Part shown: positions 7,687 through 17,125 of the stretch, in pieces
Layout of the letters: the number at the start of each line of letters is the position of its first letter
Position numbering within the stretch: the first letter of the stretch is position 1
Assembly: GCA_913055655.1 (NCBI GenBank)
Contig: CAJXKA010000001.1
Coordinates: 992,842-1,056,841, forward strand
Reading direction: 5' to 3'
Source: an uncultured Oceanospirillales bacterium
GTDB lineage: Bacteria > Pseudomonadota > Gammaproteobacteria > Xanthomonadales > SZUA-36
DNA length: 64,000 bases
Position numbers and translations under genes: made by a program
Notes under the pieces: model-generated
Databases searched by the model: none
Told to the model about the DNA's origin: nothing
The model's input: only the letters and a program-made list of their open reading frames with translations

Positions 7687-9060
7687 CGCGACGCTTTCGT
7701 GCTTGCGCACGATCAGCATGGCCAGTTCCAGCGCCTGCTCGTAGTTCAGGCGCGGATCGACCGTGGATTTGTAGGCACGGCGCAGGTCGGCGTCGACCAG
7801 GTCGCGGGCGCCGCCGGTGCACTCGGTGACATCTTCGCCGGTCAGTTCCAGGTGTACACCACCCAGGCGTGATCCGTTGTCCTGGTGCACGTCGAATGCT
7901 TCATCCACTTCCGCCATGATGTTGCGGAAACGGCGGGTCTTGATGCCGTCGGCGGTGGACTCGGTGTTGCCGTGCATCGGGTCGCAGATCCACAGCACCG
8001 GCGAACCGGAATCCTGCACGGCCCGGATCAGCTTCGGCAGCCTGTCGGCCACCTTGCCTGCGCCCATGCGGTGAATCAGCACGATCTTGCCTTCCTCGCG
8101 ATCCGGGTTCAGCACTTCGAGCATGGAGGTCAGCAGCCCGGGTTCCACCGAGGGGCCGACTTTCATGCCAAGCGGGTTGCGGATGCCGCGTGCGAACTCG
8201 ACATGGGCGTCATCGAGCGAAGCCGTGCGCATGCCGATCCACGGGAAGTGCGTGGACAGGTTCCACCAGCCCTCCTGGCGCGGCACCTTGCGGGTCAGCG
8301 CCTGCTCGTAGTGCAGGTGCAGGGCCTCGTGCGAGGTGTAGAAGTCCACCCGCTTGACCGCGCCGGCGCGGCGGCCGGAGATGGTCTCCATGAACCGCAC
8401 GGAACGACCGATACTACGGGCCAGTTGGTGGAAATCCTCGGCCAGCGGTGAGTGCTCGACCCAGCCCAGGTTCCAATACTCCGGGTGGTGCAGGTCAGCA
8501 AAACCGCCATCAACCAGCGCGCGGACGAAATTCATCGTCATCGCCGAGCTCGCGTGCGCCTGGATCAGGCGGCGCGGATCCGGGATACGCGCCTCGGGCG
8601 TGAACTCCGGCGAGTTGATGATGTCGCCGCGGTAACTGGGCAGGGTGACGCCTTCACGGGTCTCATCGTTGGATGAACGCGGCTTGGCGTACTGGCCGGC
8701 GAAACGACCGACGCGAACCACCGGCATCTGCAGCCCGTGAACCAGGATCAGGCTCATCTGCAGCAGGACCTTCAGGCGGTTGGTAATGACGCCCGAATTG
8801 CACTCGGCGAAACTCTCGGCGCAATCGCCGCCCTGCAGGAAAAACCGTTCGCCACGCTGGGCCTCGGCAATCTGCTCGCGCAGCGCGAGAATTTCCCACG
8901 AGGTGACCAGCGGTGGCAGGTTGGACAGCTCCGTCAGCGCCGTGTCGAGCGCGTCGCTGTCGGGATAGATGGCCTGCTGTGCAGCCACTTTCTCCTGCCA
9001 GGAATCCGGACGCCACGGCGCCATGTCCGGCACCGCACCCAGTGGTTTACCCGTGTTCAT
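7675..9060 (-). CDS. Class II 3-deoxy-7-phosphoheptulonate (DAHP) synthase
   Basis: 461 residues. Catalyses the first step of the shikimate pathway (phosphoenolpyruvate plus erythrose 4-phosphate) in the cytoplasm. It belongs to the plant/actinobacterial class II type rather than the E. coli AroFGH type. Visible hallmarks are GGDCAESF (Cys80 as metal ligand), GQYAKPRS, FYTSHEALHL, DPMHGNT and GGVHLELTGEDVTEC, which carry the metal and substrate residues. The start is 3 bp after a MNTGKPLG-type family N-terminus and overlaps the end of dsbB by 14 bp, so the two are probably co-transcribed. The stop codon and last residues (VAGSR) lie inside the repeat array, so array changes could alter the C-terminus. 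Confidence 0.95.
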   Translation of the reverse strand: MNTGKPLGAVPDMAPWRPDSWQEKVAAQQAIYPDSDALDTALTELSNLPPLVTSWEILALREQIAEAQRGERFFLQGGDCAESFAECNSGVITNRLKVLLQMSLILVHGLQMPVVRVGRFAGQYAKPRSSNDETREGVTLPSYRGDIINSPEFTPEARIPDPRRLIQAHASSAMTMNFVRALVDGGFADLHHPEYWNLGWVEHSPLAEDFHQLARSIGRSVRFMETISGRRAGAVKRVDFYTSHEALHLHYEQALTRKVPRQEGWWNLSTHFPWIGMRTASLDDAHVEFARGIRNPLGMKVGPSVEPGLLTSMLEVLNPDREEGKIVLIHRMGAGKVADRLPKLIRAVQDSGSPVLWICDPMHGNTESTADGIKTRRFRNIMAEVDEAFDVHQDNGSRLGGVHLELTGEDVTECTGGARDLVDADLRRAYKSTVDPRLNYEQALELAMLIVRKHESVAGSR

Positions 9061-9568
9061 TTGCTCTGCCCTCCAGTCGGGCCTGTCTTGTCGTAAAGAA
9101 TAAGGTCGCCAGTGCCAGCACGATGAACCAGACCAGGGTCCAGGCCGGCATGCTCAGCCCCAGGAACTGCCACTGCACTTCCGCGCAGGCGCCGTCGCCC
9201 TGCAGTACCGTGCGCAGCACGTCCCCGAAAGGCAGCGTATCCATCATGTAAGCCAGCCCCGGGCCGCATTCGGGCACCTGGTCCGGCGGCAGCCCCTGCA
9301 ACCAGAGATGGCGCCAGGCGATGCCGGCACCGACGAGTGCGCCGACGACCATGGCGCCGGAAACGATCCAGCGCAGCACCCGCCGGGGGTTAAATAAAGC
9401 GCCCAGTACCGCCCAGGCGCCGACCCACATGAAGGCGACGCGCTGGAAAATACACAGCGGACAGGGGTCCAGGAACATCTGGTACTGGCTGTACAGGGCG
9501 TAACCCAGCAGGGCCGCGCAGCAAATGGCGGCCAGCAGGTACCAGGTCCTGAGAGTGAGAAACTTCAT
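9047..9568 (-). CDS. dsbB: Disulfide bond formation protein DsbB
   Basis: 173 residues from ATG 9568. Inner-membrane quinone reductase that reoxidises periplasmic DsbA. Four membrane segments are visible. The first periplasmic loop has the redox pair CPLC (Cys36/Cys39), and the second loop has Cys101 and Cys128 spaced as in DsbB (CGPGLAYM ... GDGAC). The open frame continues upstream to 9694, but the hydrophobic family N-terminus MKFLTLRTWYLL starts at 9568. Its 3' end overlaps the DAHP synthase start by 14 bp, an unusual pairing with no obvious functional logic. No DsbA is in the window. Confidence 0.93.
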   Translation of the reverse strand: MKFLTLRTWYLLAAICCAALLGYALYSQYQMFLDPCPLCIFQRVAFMWVGAWAVLGALFNPRRVLRWIVSGAMVVGALVGAGIAWRHLWLQGLPPDQVPECGPGLAYMMDTLPFGDVLRTVLQGDGACAEVQWQFLGLSMPAWTLVWFIVLALATLFFTTRQARLEGRANEHG

Positions 9569-9618
9569 TGTCGTGACGGTTACCGTGCCTCGAGACCGCT
9601 CTGGCCAGCGACTGGCGC

Positions 9619-9627
9619 TGGTATAAT
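9619..9627 (+). promoter_or_regulatory. Extended -10 promoter of the hut operon
   Basis: TGG-TATAAT, a perfect -10 (9622-9627) with the TGn extension and only a weak -35. It lies 37 bp before the hutU ATG in the divergent dsbB-hutU spacer. No HutC-type operator is obvious by eye. Confidence 0.65.
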
Positions 9628-9663
9628 TGGCGGTTCTGTTCATCCTGCCTTCCGGAGTCGATA

Positions 9664-11343
9664 ATGAGTGGTTCCACCGCACAAAGCAAGCCATCCGGCC
9701 GCCCCGCCATTCACGCCCCCACCGGCACCGAGCTGAGCTGTCGCGGCTGGCACCAGGAAGCGGCCCTGCGGATGCTGATGAACAACCTCGATCCTGACGT
9801 CGCCGAGCGCCCCGACGAGCTCATTGTCTACGGTGGTACGGGCCGCGCGGCCCGAAACTGGGAATGCTACGACGCCATCGTCGCCACCCTGAAGCGCCTG
9901 GCCGACGACGAAACCCTGTTGATCCAGTCCGGCAAGCCCGTCGGTGTATTTCGCACCCACGAAGCCGCCCCGCGCGTGCTCATTGCCAATTCCAACCTGG
10001 TGCCGCGCTGGGGCAACTGGGATGAATTCCGTGACCTGGAAGACAAGGGCCTGACCATGTACGGCCAGATGACGGCCGGCTCATGGATTTACATCGGCTC
10101 CCAGGGCATCGTCCAGGGCACCTATGAAACCTTCGCAGAAGTGGCCCGGCAGCACTTTGACGGTTCCCTGGCCGGCACCCTTACCGTCACCGCCGGCCTT
10201 GGCGGCATGGGCGGTGCGCAACCCCTTGCCGTGACCATGAACGGGGGCAACTGCATCGCGGTGGAAGTTGACCCCTGGCGTATCCAGCGCCGCGTGGAAA
10301 CCGGCTACTGCGATGTCCGTGCCGACTCCCTGGACGAAGCGCTGCAGATGATTGAGCAGGCGGATGGGCCGCTGTCCGTCGGCCTGCTGGGCAATATCGC
10401 CGAGGTCATGCCCGATATCCTCGATCGCGGCCTGGTGCCCGACATCATTACCGACCAGACCTCCGCCCACGACCTGCGCCAGGGCTACATTCCCATTGGC
10501 TACTCCCTGGAAGCCGCCGAAGCCCTGCGCACCGCCGAGCCGCAAACCTACGATGCGAAGGTGCTGGACTCGATGGTCGAACACGTGCGCGCCATCCTGG
10601 CCCTGCAGAAAAAGGGCGCCATCTGTTTCGACTACGGGAACAATCTGCGCGGACAGGTAAAAGACTTTAGGAATATGCCAGAGGCATTTGATTTTCCTGG
10701 TTTTGTACCAGCCTACATCCGCCCGCTTTTCTGTCGCGGCGCCGGGCCGTTCCGCTGGGCGGCGCTGTCAGGCGACCCTGATGACATTCGCGTGACCGAC
10801 GAGACCATCCTCGAGCTTTTCCCGGAAAAGGCCGCCCTGCACCGCTGGGTGCAGCAGGCGCAGGAGAAGATTCATTTCCAGGGCCTGCCCGCCCGCATCT
10901 GCTGGCTGGAATATGGCGAGCGCGCGAAGGCCGGGCTGGCCTTCAACCAGCTGGTGCGCGAGGGCAAGGTCAAGGCGCCCATCGTCATCGGCCGCGACCA
11001 CCTGGATACCGGCTCGGTGGCCTCACCGAACCGTGAAACCGAGGCCATGGCCGACGGCTCCGACGCCATCGCCGACTGGCCGCTGCTGAACGCCATGCTC
11101 AACACCGCCTGCGGCGCCAGCTGGGTGTCGCTACACCATGGCGGCGGCGTGGGCATCGGTTACTCACAACACGCCGGCATGGTCTGCGTGGCCGACGGCA
11201 CCGAGCTCGCGGATGAAAGGCTTGAGCGTGTCCTGACGGCGGACCCCGGCACCGGCGTCATGCGCCATGCCGACGCCGGGTATGACGAGGCGATCCAGAC
11301 CGCGCGTGAACGCGGCGTTGACCTGCCGATGGTGACCGGCTGA
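9664..11343 (+). CDS. hutU: Urocanate hydratase
   Basis: 559 residues, full length. Converts urocanate to 4-imidazolone-5-propionate using tightly bound NAD+ as electrophile, the second step of histidine degradation, in the cytoplasm. The glycine-rich NAD site reads [16 protein letters not shown]. Further family blocks are [43 protein letters not shown] and [22 protein letters not shown] at 9664 is preceded by GGAG. It is the first gene of hutU-hutH-hutI-thrE-like; spacing to hutH is 7 bp. Confidence 0.97.
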   Translation: MSGSTAQSKPSGRPAIHAPTGTELSCRGWHQEAALRMLMNNLDPDVAERPDELIVYGGTGRAARNWECYDAIVATLKRLADDETLLIQSGKPVGVFRTHEAAPRVLIANSNLVPRWGNWDEFRDLEDKGLTMYGQMTAGSWIYIGSQGIVQGTYETFAEVARQHFDGSLAGTLTVTAGLGGMGGAQPLAVTMNGGNCIAVEVDPWRIQRRVETGYCDVRADSLDEALQMIEQADGPLSVGLLGNIAEVMPDILDRGLVPDIITDQTSAHDLRQGYIPIGYSLEAAEALRTAEPQTYDAKVLDSMVEHVRAILALQKKGAICFDYGNNLRGQVKDFRNMPEAFDFPGFVPAYIRPLFCRGAGPFRWAALSGDPDDIRVTDETILELFPEKAALHRWVQQAQEKIHFQGLPARICWLEYGERAKAGLAFNQLVREGKVKAPIVIGRDHLDTGSVASPNRETEAMADGSDAIADWPLLNAMLNTACGASWVSLHHGGGVGIGYSQHAGMVCVADGTELADERLERVLTADPGTGVMRHADAGYDEAIQTARERGVDLPMVTG

Positions 11344-11350
11344 TTCCGCC

Positions 11351-12859
11351 ATGAGTACCACTCACATTCGCATCGGCCACCTGGCGGAAGACCTGGGCCA
11401 GTCACTCAAGGTGCTTCGCGATGACGATACGCCGGTCGCGACATCACGACAGGTCGTCGAGGATGCGTTGTCGTCGGGCAAGGCGCATTACGGCATCAAC
11501 ACGGGCTTTGGCGCGCTCGCCAACCAGCGCATTTCCCGCGAGGAACTGACCGACCTGCAACGCAACATCCTGTTGAGTCACGCCTGCGGTGTCGGCACGC
11601 CGGTGCCGCGCGAGATCACGCGGCTGATGCTGCAACTGAAGATCCACGCCCTGGGACTGGGGCGTTCCGGCATATCCCGCGAAACCTTCGCACTGCTGCT
11701 GGCGTTCGCCGAGCACGACCTGGTGCCCTGGGTCCCCAGCCGCGGCAGCGTCGGCGCCTCCGGCGACCTGGCACCACTGGCACACATGTGCCTGCCGCTG
11801 ATCGGCCGGGGCGAGTTCTGGGCCGCCGACGAGGACCGGCCGGTACCGGCTTCCGGGAGAATGAAAGCTGCCGGCCTGTCGCCCGTCGACCTGCAGGCGA
11901 AAGACGGCCTGGCGCTGATCAACGGAACCCAGCTGATGAGCGCCTACGGCGCTTTCGTCCTGGAGCGCGCCCTGGTACTCCGGCGCGAGGCCGATGTCCT
12001 GGCCGCCATGAGCCTGGAAGCCCTGCAAGGCAGCGCCGCGCCCTATGACGCCCGGGTCCACGAAATCCGCCCCCATGTCGGCCAGCGCCAGGTCGCGGCC
12101 AATGTCCGCGCATTGCTCGACGGCAGTGAAATACTGGAATCCCACCGCGACTGCGGCAAGGTGCAGGACCCCTACTGCCTGCGCTGCGTCCCACAGGTGC
12201 ACGGCGCCAGCCGCGACGCACTGGATTACGCGGTCGGCGTGCTGGAGACCGAGCTGAACGCCGTCACCGACAATCCACTGGTTTTCCCGGAAGGCGATAT
12301 CGTGTCCGGCGGCAACTTCCATGGCCAGCCCCTGGCGCTGGCGCTGGATTTCGCCGCCATCGCGCTGGCCGAACTGGCGAGCATTTCGGAACGCCGTACC
12401 TACCTGTTGCTGGAAGGCCACGACGGCCTGCCCAAACTGCTGATGCGCGATACGGGCGTCAACTCCGGCTTCATGATTCCCCAGTACACCGCGGCGGCGC
12501 TGGTTTCGGAGAACAAGGTGCTGTGTCACCCGGCCAGCGTCGACTCCATACCCACCAGCCTGGGCCAGGAGGACCATGTCAGCATGGGCTCCATCAGTGC
12601 GCTGAAGCTGCTGGACGTCATGCAGAATGTCGAACACGTGCTGGCCGTCGAACTGTTGACGGCCGCCCAGGCCCTGGATTTCCGCGAGCCGCTGCGGCCC
12701 GGGCGCGGCGTCGAGGCCGCCCACAAGGCGCTGCGCGGCGTCGTGGCGCACGCCCACCGTGATTACGAGGTCCGTAACGACCTCGACCGCTGCGCTGCCC
12801 TGCTCCGCGACGGGGCCATGACCCGTGCGGCCGCTGCGGGCGGTAGCGAACTGTCATGA
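11351..12859 (+). CDS. hutH: Histidine ammonia-lyase
   Basis: 502 residues. Removes ammonia from L-histidine to give urocanate, the first step of the pathway. The Ala-Ser-Gly triad that cyclises to the MIO cofactor is at residues 136-138 within GSVGASGDLAPLAH. YGINTGFG (residues 47-54) carries the active-site Tyr, and MGSISALK is present near the C-terminal core. It starts 7 bp after hutU, and its end overlaps the hutI start (ATGA), showing one translationally coupled operon. Confidence 0.97.
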   Translation: MSTTHIRIGHLAEDLGQSLKVLRDDDTPVATSRQVVEDALSSGKAHYGINTGFGALANQRISREELTDLQRNILLSHACGVGTPVPREITRLMLQLKIHALGLGRSGISRETFALLLAFAEHDLVPWVPSRGSVGASGDLAPLAHMCLPLIGRGEFWAADEDRPVPASGRMKAAGLSPVDLQAKDGLALINGTQLMSAYGAFVLERALVLRREADVLAAMSLEALQGSAAPYDARVHEIRPHVGQRQVAANVRALLDGSEILESHRDCGKVQDPYCLRCVPQVHGASRDALDYAVGVLETELNAVTDNPLVFPEGDIVSGGNFHGQPLALALDFAAIALAELASISERRTYLLLEGHDGLPKLLMRDTGVNSGFMIPQYTAAALVSENKVLCHPASVDSIPTSLGQEDHVSMGSISALKLLDVMQNVEHVLAVELLTAAQALDFREPLRPGRGVEAAHKALRGVVAHAHRDYEVRNDLDRCAALLRDGAMTRAAAAGGSELS

Positions 12860-14070
12860 CGCTGCGGCTGACCAACATCGGCCAGCTGGCCACCTGCCCG
12901 CCCGACAACCCGCAGCAGGATGCAGGGCTCATCGCCGACGCGGCGCTGGTCATCGTGGACGGCCGCGTTGCCTGGAGTGGTCCAGCCAGGCAGTGTCCCG
13001 CAGAATGGAAGGATGCCGAGACTGAAGACTGCGAGGGTCGACTGGTCATTCCCGGCCTGGTCGATTGCCATACCCACCTGTGTTTTGGCGGCTGGCGCGG
13101 CGATGAGTTCGAGATGCGCCTGCAGGGCAAGAGCTACCAGGAAATCGCCGCGGCCGGTGGCGGCATCCGGCATACCGTGGGTCATACTCGCGAGTCCGAG
13201 GATGCCGAGCTCGCGCGCAAGGCACGCACGGCGCTCGATGAGATGCTGTCCCTGGGTGTGACCACCGTCGAGTGCAAATCAGGCTACGGGCTTGATGTTG
13301 AAACCGAGCTCCGGCAATTAATGCTCTATCGTGACCTCGACGCGGCGCACACCGTCGAGCTGGTACCCACGTTCCTGGGTGCCCACGTGATTCCGGATGA
13401 GTATTCGGCCAACCGGAAGGACTATATTGACCTGCTGTGCGACACCATGCTGCCCGCGGTGGCGGAACGGGGGCTCGCCGAATTCTGCGATGTGTTCGTT
13501 GAACAGGGCGCTTACGCGCTCGAGGAAGCACGCCGCATCCTCGGCGTTGCCCGTGAACTGGGACTCGGTCTCAAGGTCCACGCCGACCAGCTCAGCGACG
13601 GCGGCGGCGCACTGCTCGCGGCTGAAATGGGCGCCGTGTCCGCCGAGCACCTGGAATACGCCGGCAATGATGGCGTCCGCGCCATGGCGCGGGCCGGCAC
13701 GGTCGCCGTCAGCCTGCCGCTGGCGTCGTTGTTCCTGCGCGAGCGCTACCTGCCGGCCCGGGATTTCCTGGCCACGGGGTGCCGCGTCGCCATCGCCACC
13801 GACTTCAACCCCGGCTCTTCGCCCAGCTTCCACCTGCCCCTGGCATTGACACTGGCCTGCCTGAACCAGTCCATGACGCCGCAGGAGGCCCTGATGGGCG
13901 CCACAACCGTCGCGGCCAGGGCCGTATCCAGGCAAGACCGCCTGGGCTCGCTGCTGCCCGGCTTCGATGCGGACATCGCGGTCATTGATGCGCCGGACCT
14001 GAACCATTGGCTGTATCACTTCCGCCCCAACGCCTGCGTCACGCGGTTCAAGCGCGGCCAGGCCTGCTGA
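12856..14070 (+). CDS. hutI: Imidazolonepropionase
   Basis: 404 residues. Zinc- or iron-dependent amidohydrolase opening the imidazolone ring to N-formimino-L-glutamate, step three. The metal-binding HxH is CHTHLCFGGWRGDEF (His72, His74). Downstream metal residues sit in KVHADQLSDGG, SAEHLEYA and ATDFNPGSSPS. It overlaps hutH by 4 bp. The next pathway enzyme (HutG, or HutF plus HutG) is not in this window, so formiminoglutamate must be handled by genes elsewhere. Confidence 0.96.
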   Translation: MTLRLTNIGQLATCPPDNPQQDAGLIADAALVIVDGRVAWSGPARQCPAEWKDAETEDCEGRLVIPGLVDCHTHLCFGGWRGDEFEMRLQGKSYQEIAAAGGGIRHTVGHTRESEDAELARKARTALDEMLSLGVTTVECKSGYGLDVETELRQLMLYRDLDAAHTVELVPTFLGAHVIPDEYSANRKDYIDLLCDTMLPAVAERGLAEFCDVFVEQGAYALEEARRILGVARELGLGLKVHADQLSDGGGALLAAEMGAVSAEHLEYAGNDGVRAMARAGTVAVSLPLASLFLRERYLPARDFLATGCRVAIATDFNPGSSPSFHLPLALTLACLNQSMTPQEALMGATTVAARAVSRQDRLGSLLPGFDADIAVIDAPDLNHWLYHFRPNACVTRFKRGQAC

Positions 14071-14084
14071 CGGGACCGACGCAC

Positions 14085-15311
14085 TTGAGCGCACCCCTGC
14101 CCCTTGAGGTCCGCTTCCTGAAACGCTACGCGCGCCGCCTTCACCAGGCCGGTACGCCTGCGCACCAGATGGAATCCATGCTCACGGCCATCGCCGAGCA
14201 GCTGGGCTACGACTGCGAAGTCTGGTCCAGCCCCACGGCGAGTTTTATCTCGGTCCAACGGGTCGACGACGAGGAAGAACTGGAGCCCATCCCCATGCAG
14301 CTGATCCGGACCCCGCCCGGCCAGATCAACCTGGGGTTCACTTCTGAACTCTATGAGCTGGGCGAGGACCTGTTTGAGGGCCGGATCGATGTCGGTGAAG
14401 CCTTTGCACGACTCAAGCGCGAAGCCCCCGGCCTGCCGGGCTGGCTCAGGGCCCTTTCCTGGGGCCTGTGCAGCGCCGGGATCGCAATCCTGCTCGACGC
14501 CAGCTGGCTGGGGGCCGGTGTTGCCGGCACGATTGGCGCGATGCTGGGCGCTCTGTTCGTCCTGGTCGGCGAGCGCCAGAATATCGGCGGACTGGAAGCG
14601 GTCGCGGCGCTGGCGGCCACTCTCATGGTTTACACGCTGCAAAATGCCCTGCCCGGGCTCGATACCGCGACCGTGATCATGGCGGCCCTGATCGTCATCG
14701 TGCCCGGCCTCAGCCTCACCATCGCGGTGACGGAGCTTTCAACCAACCACCTGTCATCGGGCGCTGCACGCCTGGCCGGCGCCATCGCGGTGATCTTCAT
14801 GCTGGCGCTGGGGGTGTTGCTGGGCACGGTCATTACGGGCTTCCTGGGGTGGACCCCGACACCCGGTCCGGCCCTCGACCTGGCGCACCCTCCGGAATGG
14901 TTCATCGTGCCCGCCATCCTGTTCACGTCGCTGGGGTTCGCCATCCTGTTTTCGGTCAGGCCGGCCCAGTTTCCCATCGCCATGGTGGCCGCCATTTTCA
15001 GTTACGTGGTCAGCCGCGTGGCCGTGTCCATGGGCGGCCTGGAGTTCGGAGTGCTGGTGACCGCATTGCTGGTGGGGATGACATCCAACCTGTTTGCCCG
15101 GCTGCTGAACGTCCCGGCGTCGCTGATGCGCGTCCCCGGTATCATCCTGCTGGTGCCCGGTTCACTGGGCTACCGGGCCGCGACCGGCGCCATGCTTGGC
15201 CAGGATGCCGGAGTTGAGGATGCCTTTATCCTGATGGCCGTGGTCGCGGTCGGGCTTGTCGGTGGCCTGCTGATCGGCAGTACGCTGGTGCCGCCCCGAC
15301 GATATCTCTGA
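14085..15311 (+). CDS. ThrE-family amino acid exporter-like membrane protein
   Basis: 408 residues from TTG 14085. The frame is open to 14007, inside hutI, but the sequence before 14085 is out-of-frame hutI. The N-terminal half carries the ThrE cytoplasmic domain (ARRLHQAGTPAHQMESML, AEQLGYDCEVWSSPTAS). It is followed by about ten membrane helices from residue ~120 on, with the family patterns VPGLSLTIAVTELSTNHL, GMTSNLFARLLN and VPGIILLVPGSLGYRA. Known ThrE proteins export threonine or serine by proton exchange. Here it begins 14 bp after hutI in the same operon, so a role in exporting an amino acid or intermediate during histidine breakdown is plausible but inferred. A start farther downstream is possible. 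Confidence 0.8.
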   Translation: MSAPLPLEVRFLKRYARRLHQAGTPAHQMESMLTAIAEQLGYDCEVWSSPTASFISVQRVDDEEELEPIPMQLIRTPPGQINLGFTSELYELGEDLFEGRIDVGEAFARLKREAPGLPGWLRALSWGLCSAGIAILLDASWLGAGVAGTIGAMLGALFVLVGERQNIGGLEAVAALAATLMVYTLQNALPGLDTATVIMAALIVIVPGLSLTIAVTELSTNHLSSGAARLAGAIAVIFMLALGVLLGTVITGFLGWTPTPGPALDLAHPPEWFIVPAILFTSLGFAILFSVRPAQFPIAMVAAIFSYVVSRVAVSMGGLEFGVLVTALLVGMTSNLFARLLNVPASLMRVPGIILLVPGSLGYRAATGAMLGQDAGVEDAFILMAVVAVGLVGGLLIGSTLVPPRRYL

Positions 15312-15341
15312 ACAGATACCAAAGCGGCCGGCGACCACCGG

Positions 15342-16625
15342 TTACCGATCGTGACAGCCAGGAAACGGGTCGAAATAACCGTCAGGCAACCACTTCGCGA
15401 TGGGCGTAATGGAGTTGTACGCGCGATTCTGCGGTACAACGTTGTTGAACGCCATCACCATGTCACCTTCCGGCGTCACCTCCAGAATTCTCCCCTGGTT
15501 GGTGGCCGCGATCAGGATGTTGCCGTTGGGGAGGGTCTGGTGAAGCCCCATGAATGCCGTGTAGAAGTGCGCTTCGCCCCCGTACAGCGGGTTCCAGGCA
15601 CGGTTGTCACGAGGATCAAAGCGAATGATTTCTGATCGCTCACGCCCGGTGTTATTGCTGAAAACCGAGATGACCCCGCCCGGCAGGAAATCCGGGTCAT
15701 GCTGCATGTGCCAGGGGCCGCGCTGCGACCACTTGATGCGCAGGTCATCCGGGTCGAGCACGGCGAGCAGGTCGAGATTCCGGAAACTCAGCAACAGGTC
15801 GCCGGCCTCGAACATGGGAAAATCGGGTGCGAGCGCCTGCCGGAGCACCTCGATATCGTTCGGATGATAGAAATCGATTTCCGCCTCGTCGGCCAGGCGC
15901 AACTCGCGGAACGGGTAGTCCGGACGCAGGCCGAACAACTGGGCGTCGGCACCCAGGGGTCGAATGACATCTTCGACCAGGTCGATTTCGCGAATTTTCT
16001 GGCCTGTATCCGGATCAAAGTTGTGCAGGTAATGCACCAGCCCGAGTGAGTTCGGTGACTCCCGCCAGGTCCAGTAACTGCCATCGTCTGCGCGCATCAT
16101 CGAGTGGTGGTAAACACCCTCGTCGGCGATCCAGAGCGGCGTACCGCACGCGTCCAGGCGCGCCATGCCGCTGCCGCGGTCCATCCCCACGATAATGGAG
16201 CCGTCTTCGAGCACTTCGAATGCGTGGGGTGACGGGGACCATTCCATGAAAGCAGGCTCGCCGAATCGGGCATGATCGATTGGCCAGCGATGCAGGCGTT
16301 CGCCGTCCGGGCTGAAGAGCCATGCGGCCCAGTTTGAAATCTCGTTGTCCCAGCCGGCAAACACATAGTGACCGGATAACTGCTTTTCAGGGCGGATGAC
16401 GGACCAGCGTTCACGTGACGCGCCTTCCGGCGCCTTGATACGCCGTCCCATGGGCAGTGGCTCACCGTGTTCCAGCATCGACACCACCGCCGTCCAGGCG
16501 GGCATGACATAACGATGTGGCCAGGCCTTGTTGACGCCAACCGCCATGCCCCAGGAAAACGCGGCCATGGCGACCAGGAACATTGCCGCGAGCGTCGCCA
16601 CCCAGCGATAGGTCCGGAAATTCAA
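15342..16625 (-). CDS. Arylsulfotransferase (ASST)-like membrane-anchored protein
   Basis: About 427 residues if it starts at TTG 16625, which has GGGGG about 8 bp upstream; ATG 16583 is the alternative. The open frame reaches 16796, but that extension crosses the rplQ terminator and part of rplQ, so it is not used. An N-terminal membrane helix (WVATLAAMFLVAMAAFSWG) is followed by beta-propeller blades. ASST-like signatures are HHSMMRADDGSYW, FYHPNDIEVL, WHMQHDPDFLPGGVISVFSNN, TGRERSEIIRFDP and LHQTLPNGNILIAATNQGR. Classical ASSTs transfer sulfate between phenols; the substrate here is unknown, and the family includes many uncharacterised members. It converges with the hut operon, which ends 30 bp away. 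Confidence 0.65.
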   Translation of the reverse strand: MNFRTYRWVATLAAMFLVAMAAFSWGMAVGVNKAWPHRYVMPAWTAVVSMLEHGEPLPMGRRIKAPEGASRERWSVIRPEKQLSGHYVFAGWDNEISNWAAWLFSPDGERLHRWPIDHARFGEPAFMEWSPSPHAFEVLEDGSIIVGMDRGSGMARLDACGTPLWIADEGVYHHSMMRADDGSYWTWRESPNSLGLVHYLHNFDPDTGQKIREIDLVEDVIRPLGADAQLFGLRPDYPFRELRLADEAEIDFYHPNDIEVLRQALAPDFPMFEAGDLLLSFRNLDLLAVLDPDDLRIKWSQRGPWHMQHDPDFLPGGVISVFSNNTGRERSEIIRFDPRDNRAWNPLYGGEAHFYTAFMGLHQTLPNGNILIAATNQGRILEVTPEGDMVMAFNNVVPQNRAYNSITPIAKWLPDGYFDPFPGCHDR

Positions 16626-16642
16626 ACCGAACCCCCAAATGC

Positions 16643-16670
16643 AAAAACCCGGGGGCAACCCCGGGTTTTT
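16643..16670 (-). terminator. Terminator after rplQ
   Basis: A perfect 12-bp stem (AAAAACCCGGGG / CCCCGGGTTTTT, 4-base loop) ends in five T residues on either strand, so it is symmetric. It lies 32 bp beyond the rplQ stop and closes the ribosomal super-cluster. Confidence 0.92.
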
Positions 16671-16702
16671 GTGACAACCTGCAGGACAGGCAAAACCGTC
16701 AT

Positions 16703-17092
16703 TTATTCGGTCTCGCCCGCACCTTCGTCCGTGCGCGGACGGCCGACCAGTTCGACGTAGGCCATGGTGGCCTTGTCGCCGGCACGGTAACCGCACTTCA
16801 GGATGCGCAGGTAACCGCCGGGGCGGCCTTCGTAACGCGGGCCCAGTTCCTCGAACAGCTTGCCGACCACTTCCTTGTCGCGCAGGCGGTCGAAGGCGGT
16901 GCGACGGTGCGCAACGCTGTCTTCCTTGGCCAGCGTGATCAGCGGCTCGGCAACGCGACGAAGCTCCTTGGCTTTCGGCAGCGTGGTCTTGATGATCTCG
17001 TGTGTGAACAGCGAGGTCGCCATGTTGCGGAACATCGCCTTGCGATGCGAGGAGTTCCGGTTCAGCTTACGGCCAGCTTTCTGGTGACGCAT
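16703..17092 (-). CDS. rplQ: 50S ribosomal protein L17
   Basis: 129 residues with the L17 start [17 protein letters not shown] and the [22 protein letters not shown] block. The C-terminal tail ([17 protein letters not shown]) is acidic. Last gene of the alpha operon, 33 bp after rpoA, followed by a strong terminator. It binds 23S rRNA near the exit tunnel. Confidence 0.97.
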   Translation of the reverse strand: MRHQKAGRKLNRNSSHRKAMFRNMATSLFTHEIIKTTLPKAKELRRVAEPLITLAKEDSVAHRRTAFDRLRDKEVVGKLFEELGPRYEGRPGGYLRILKCGYRAGDKATMAYVELVGRPRTDEGAGETE

Positions 17093-17125
17093 GATCTTGT
17101 TCCTGTCTTTAAGTCAGGCCGCCGT

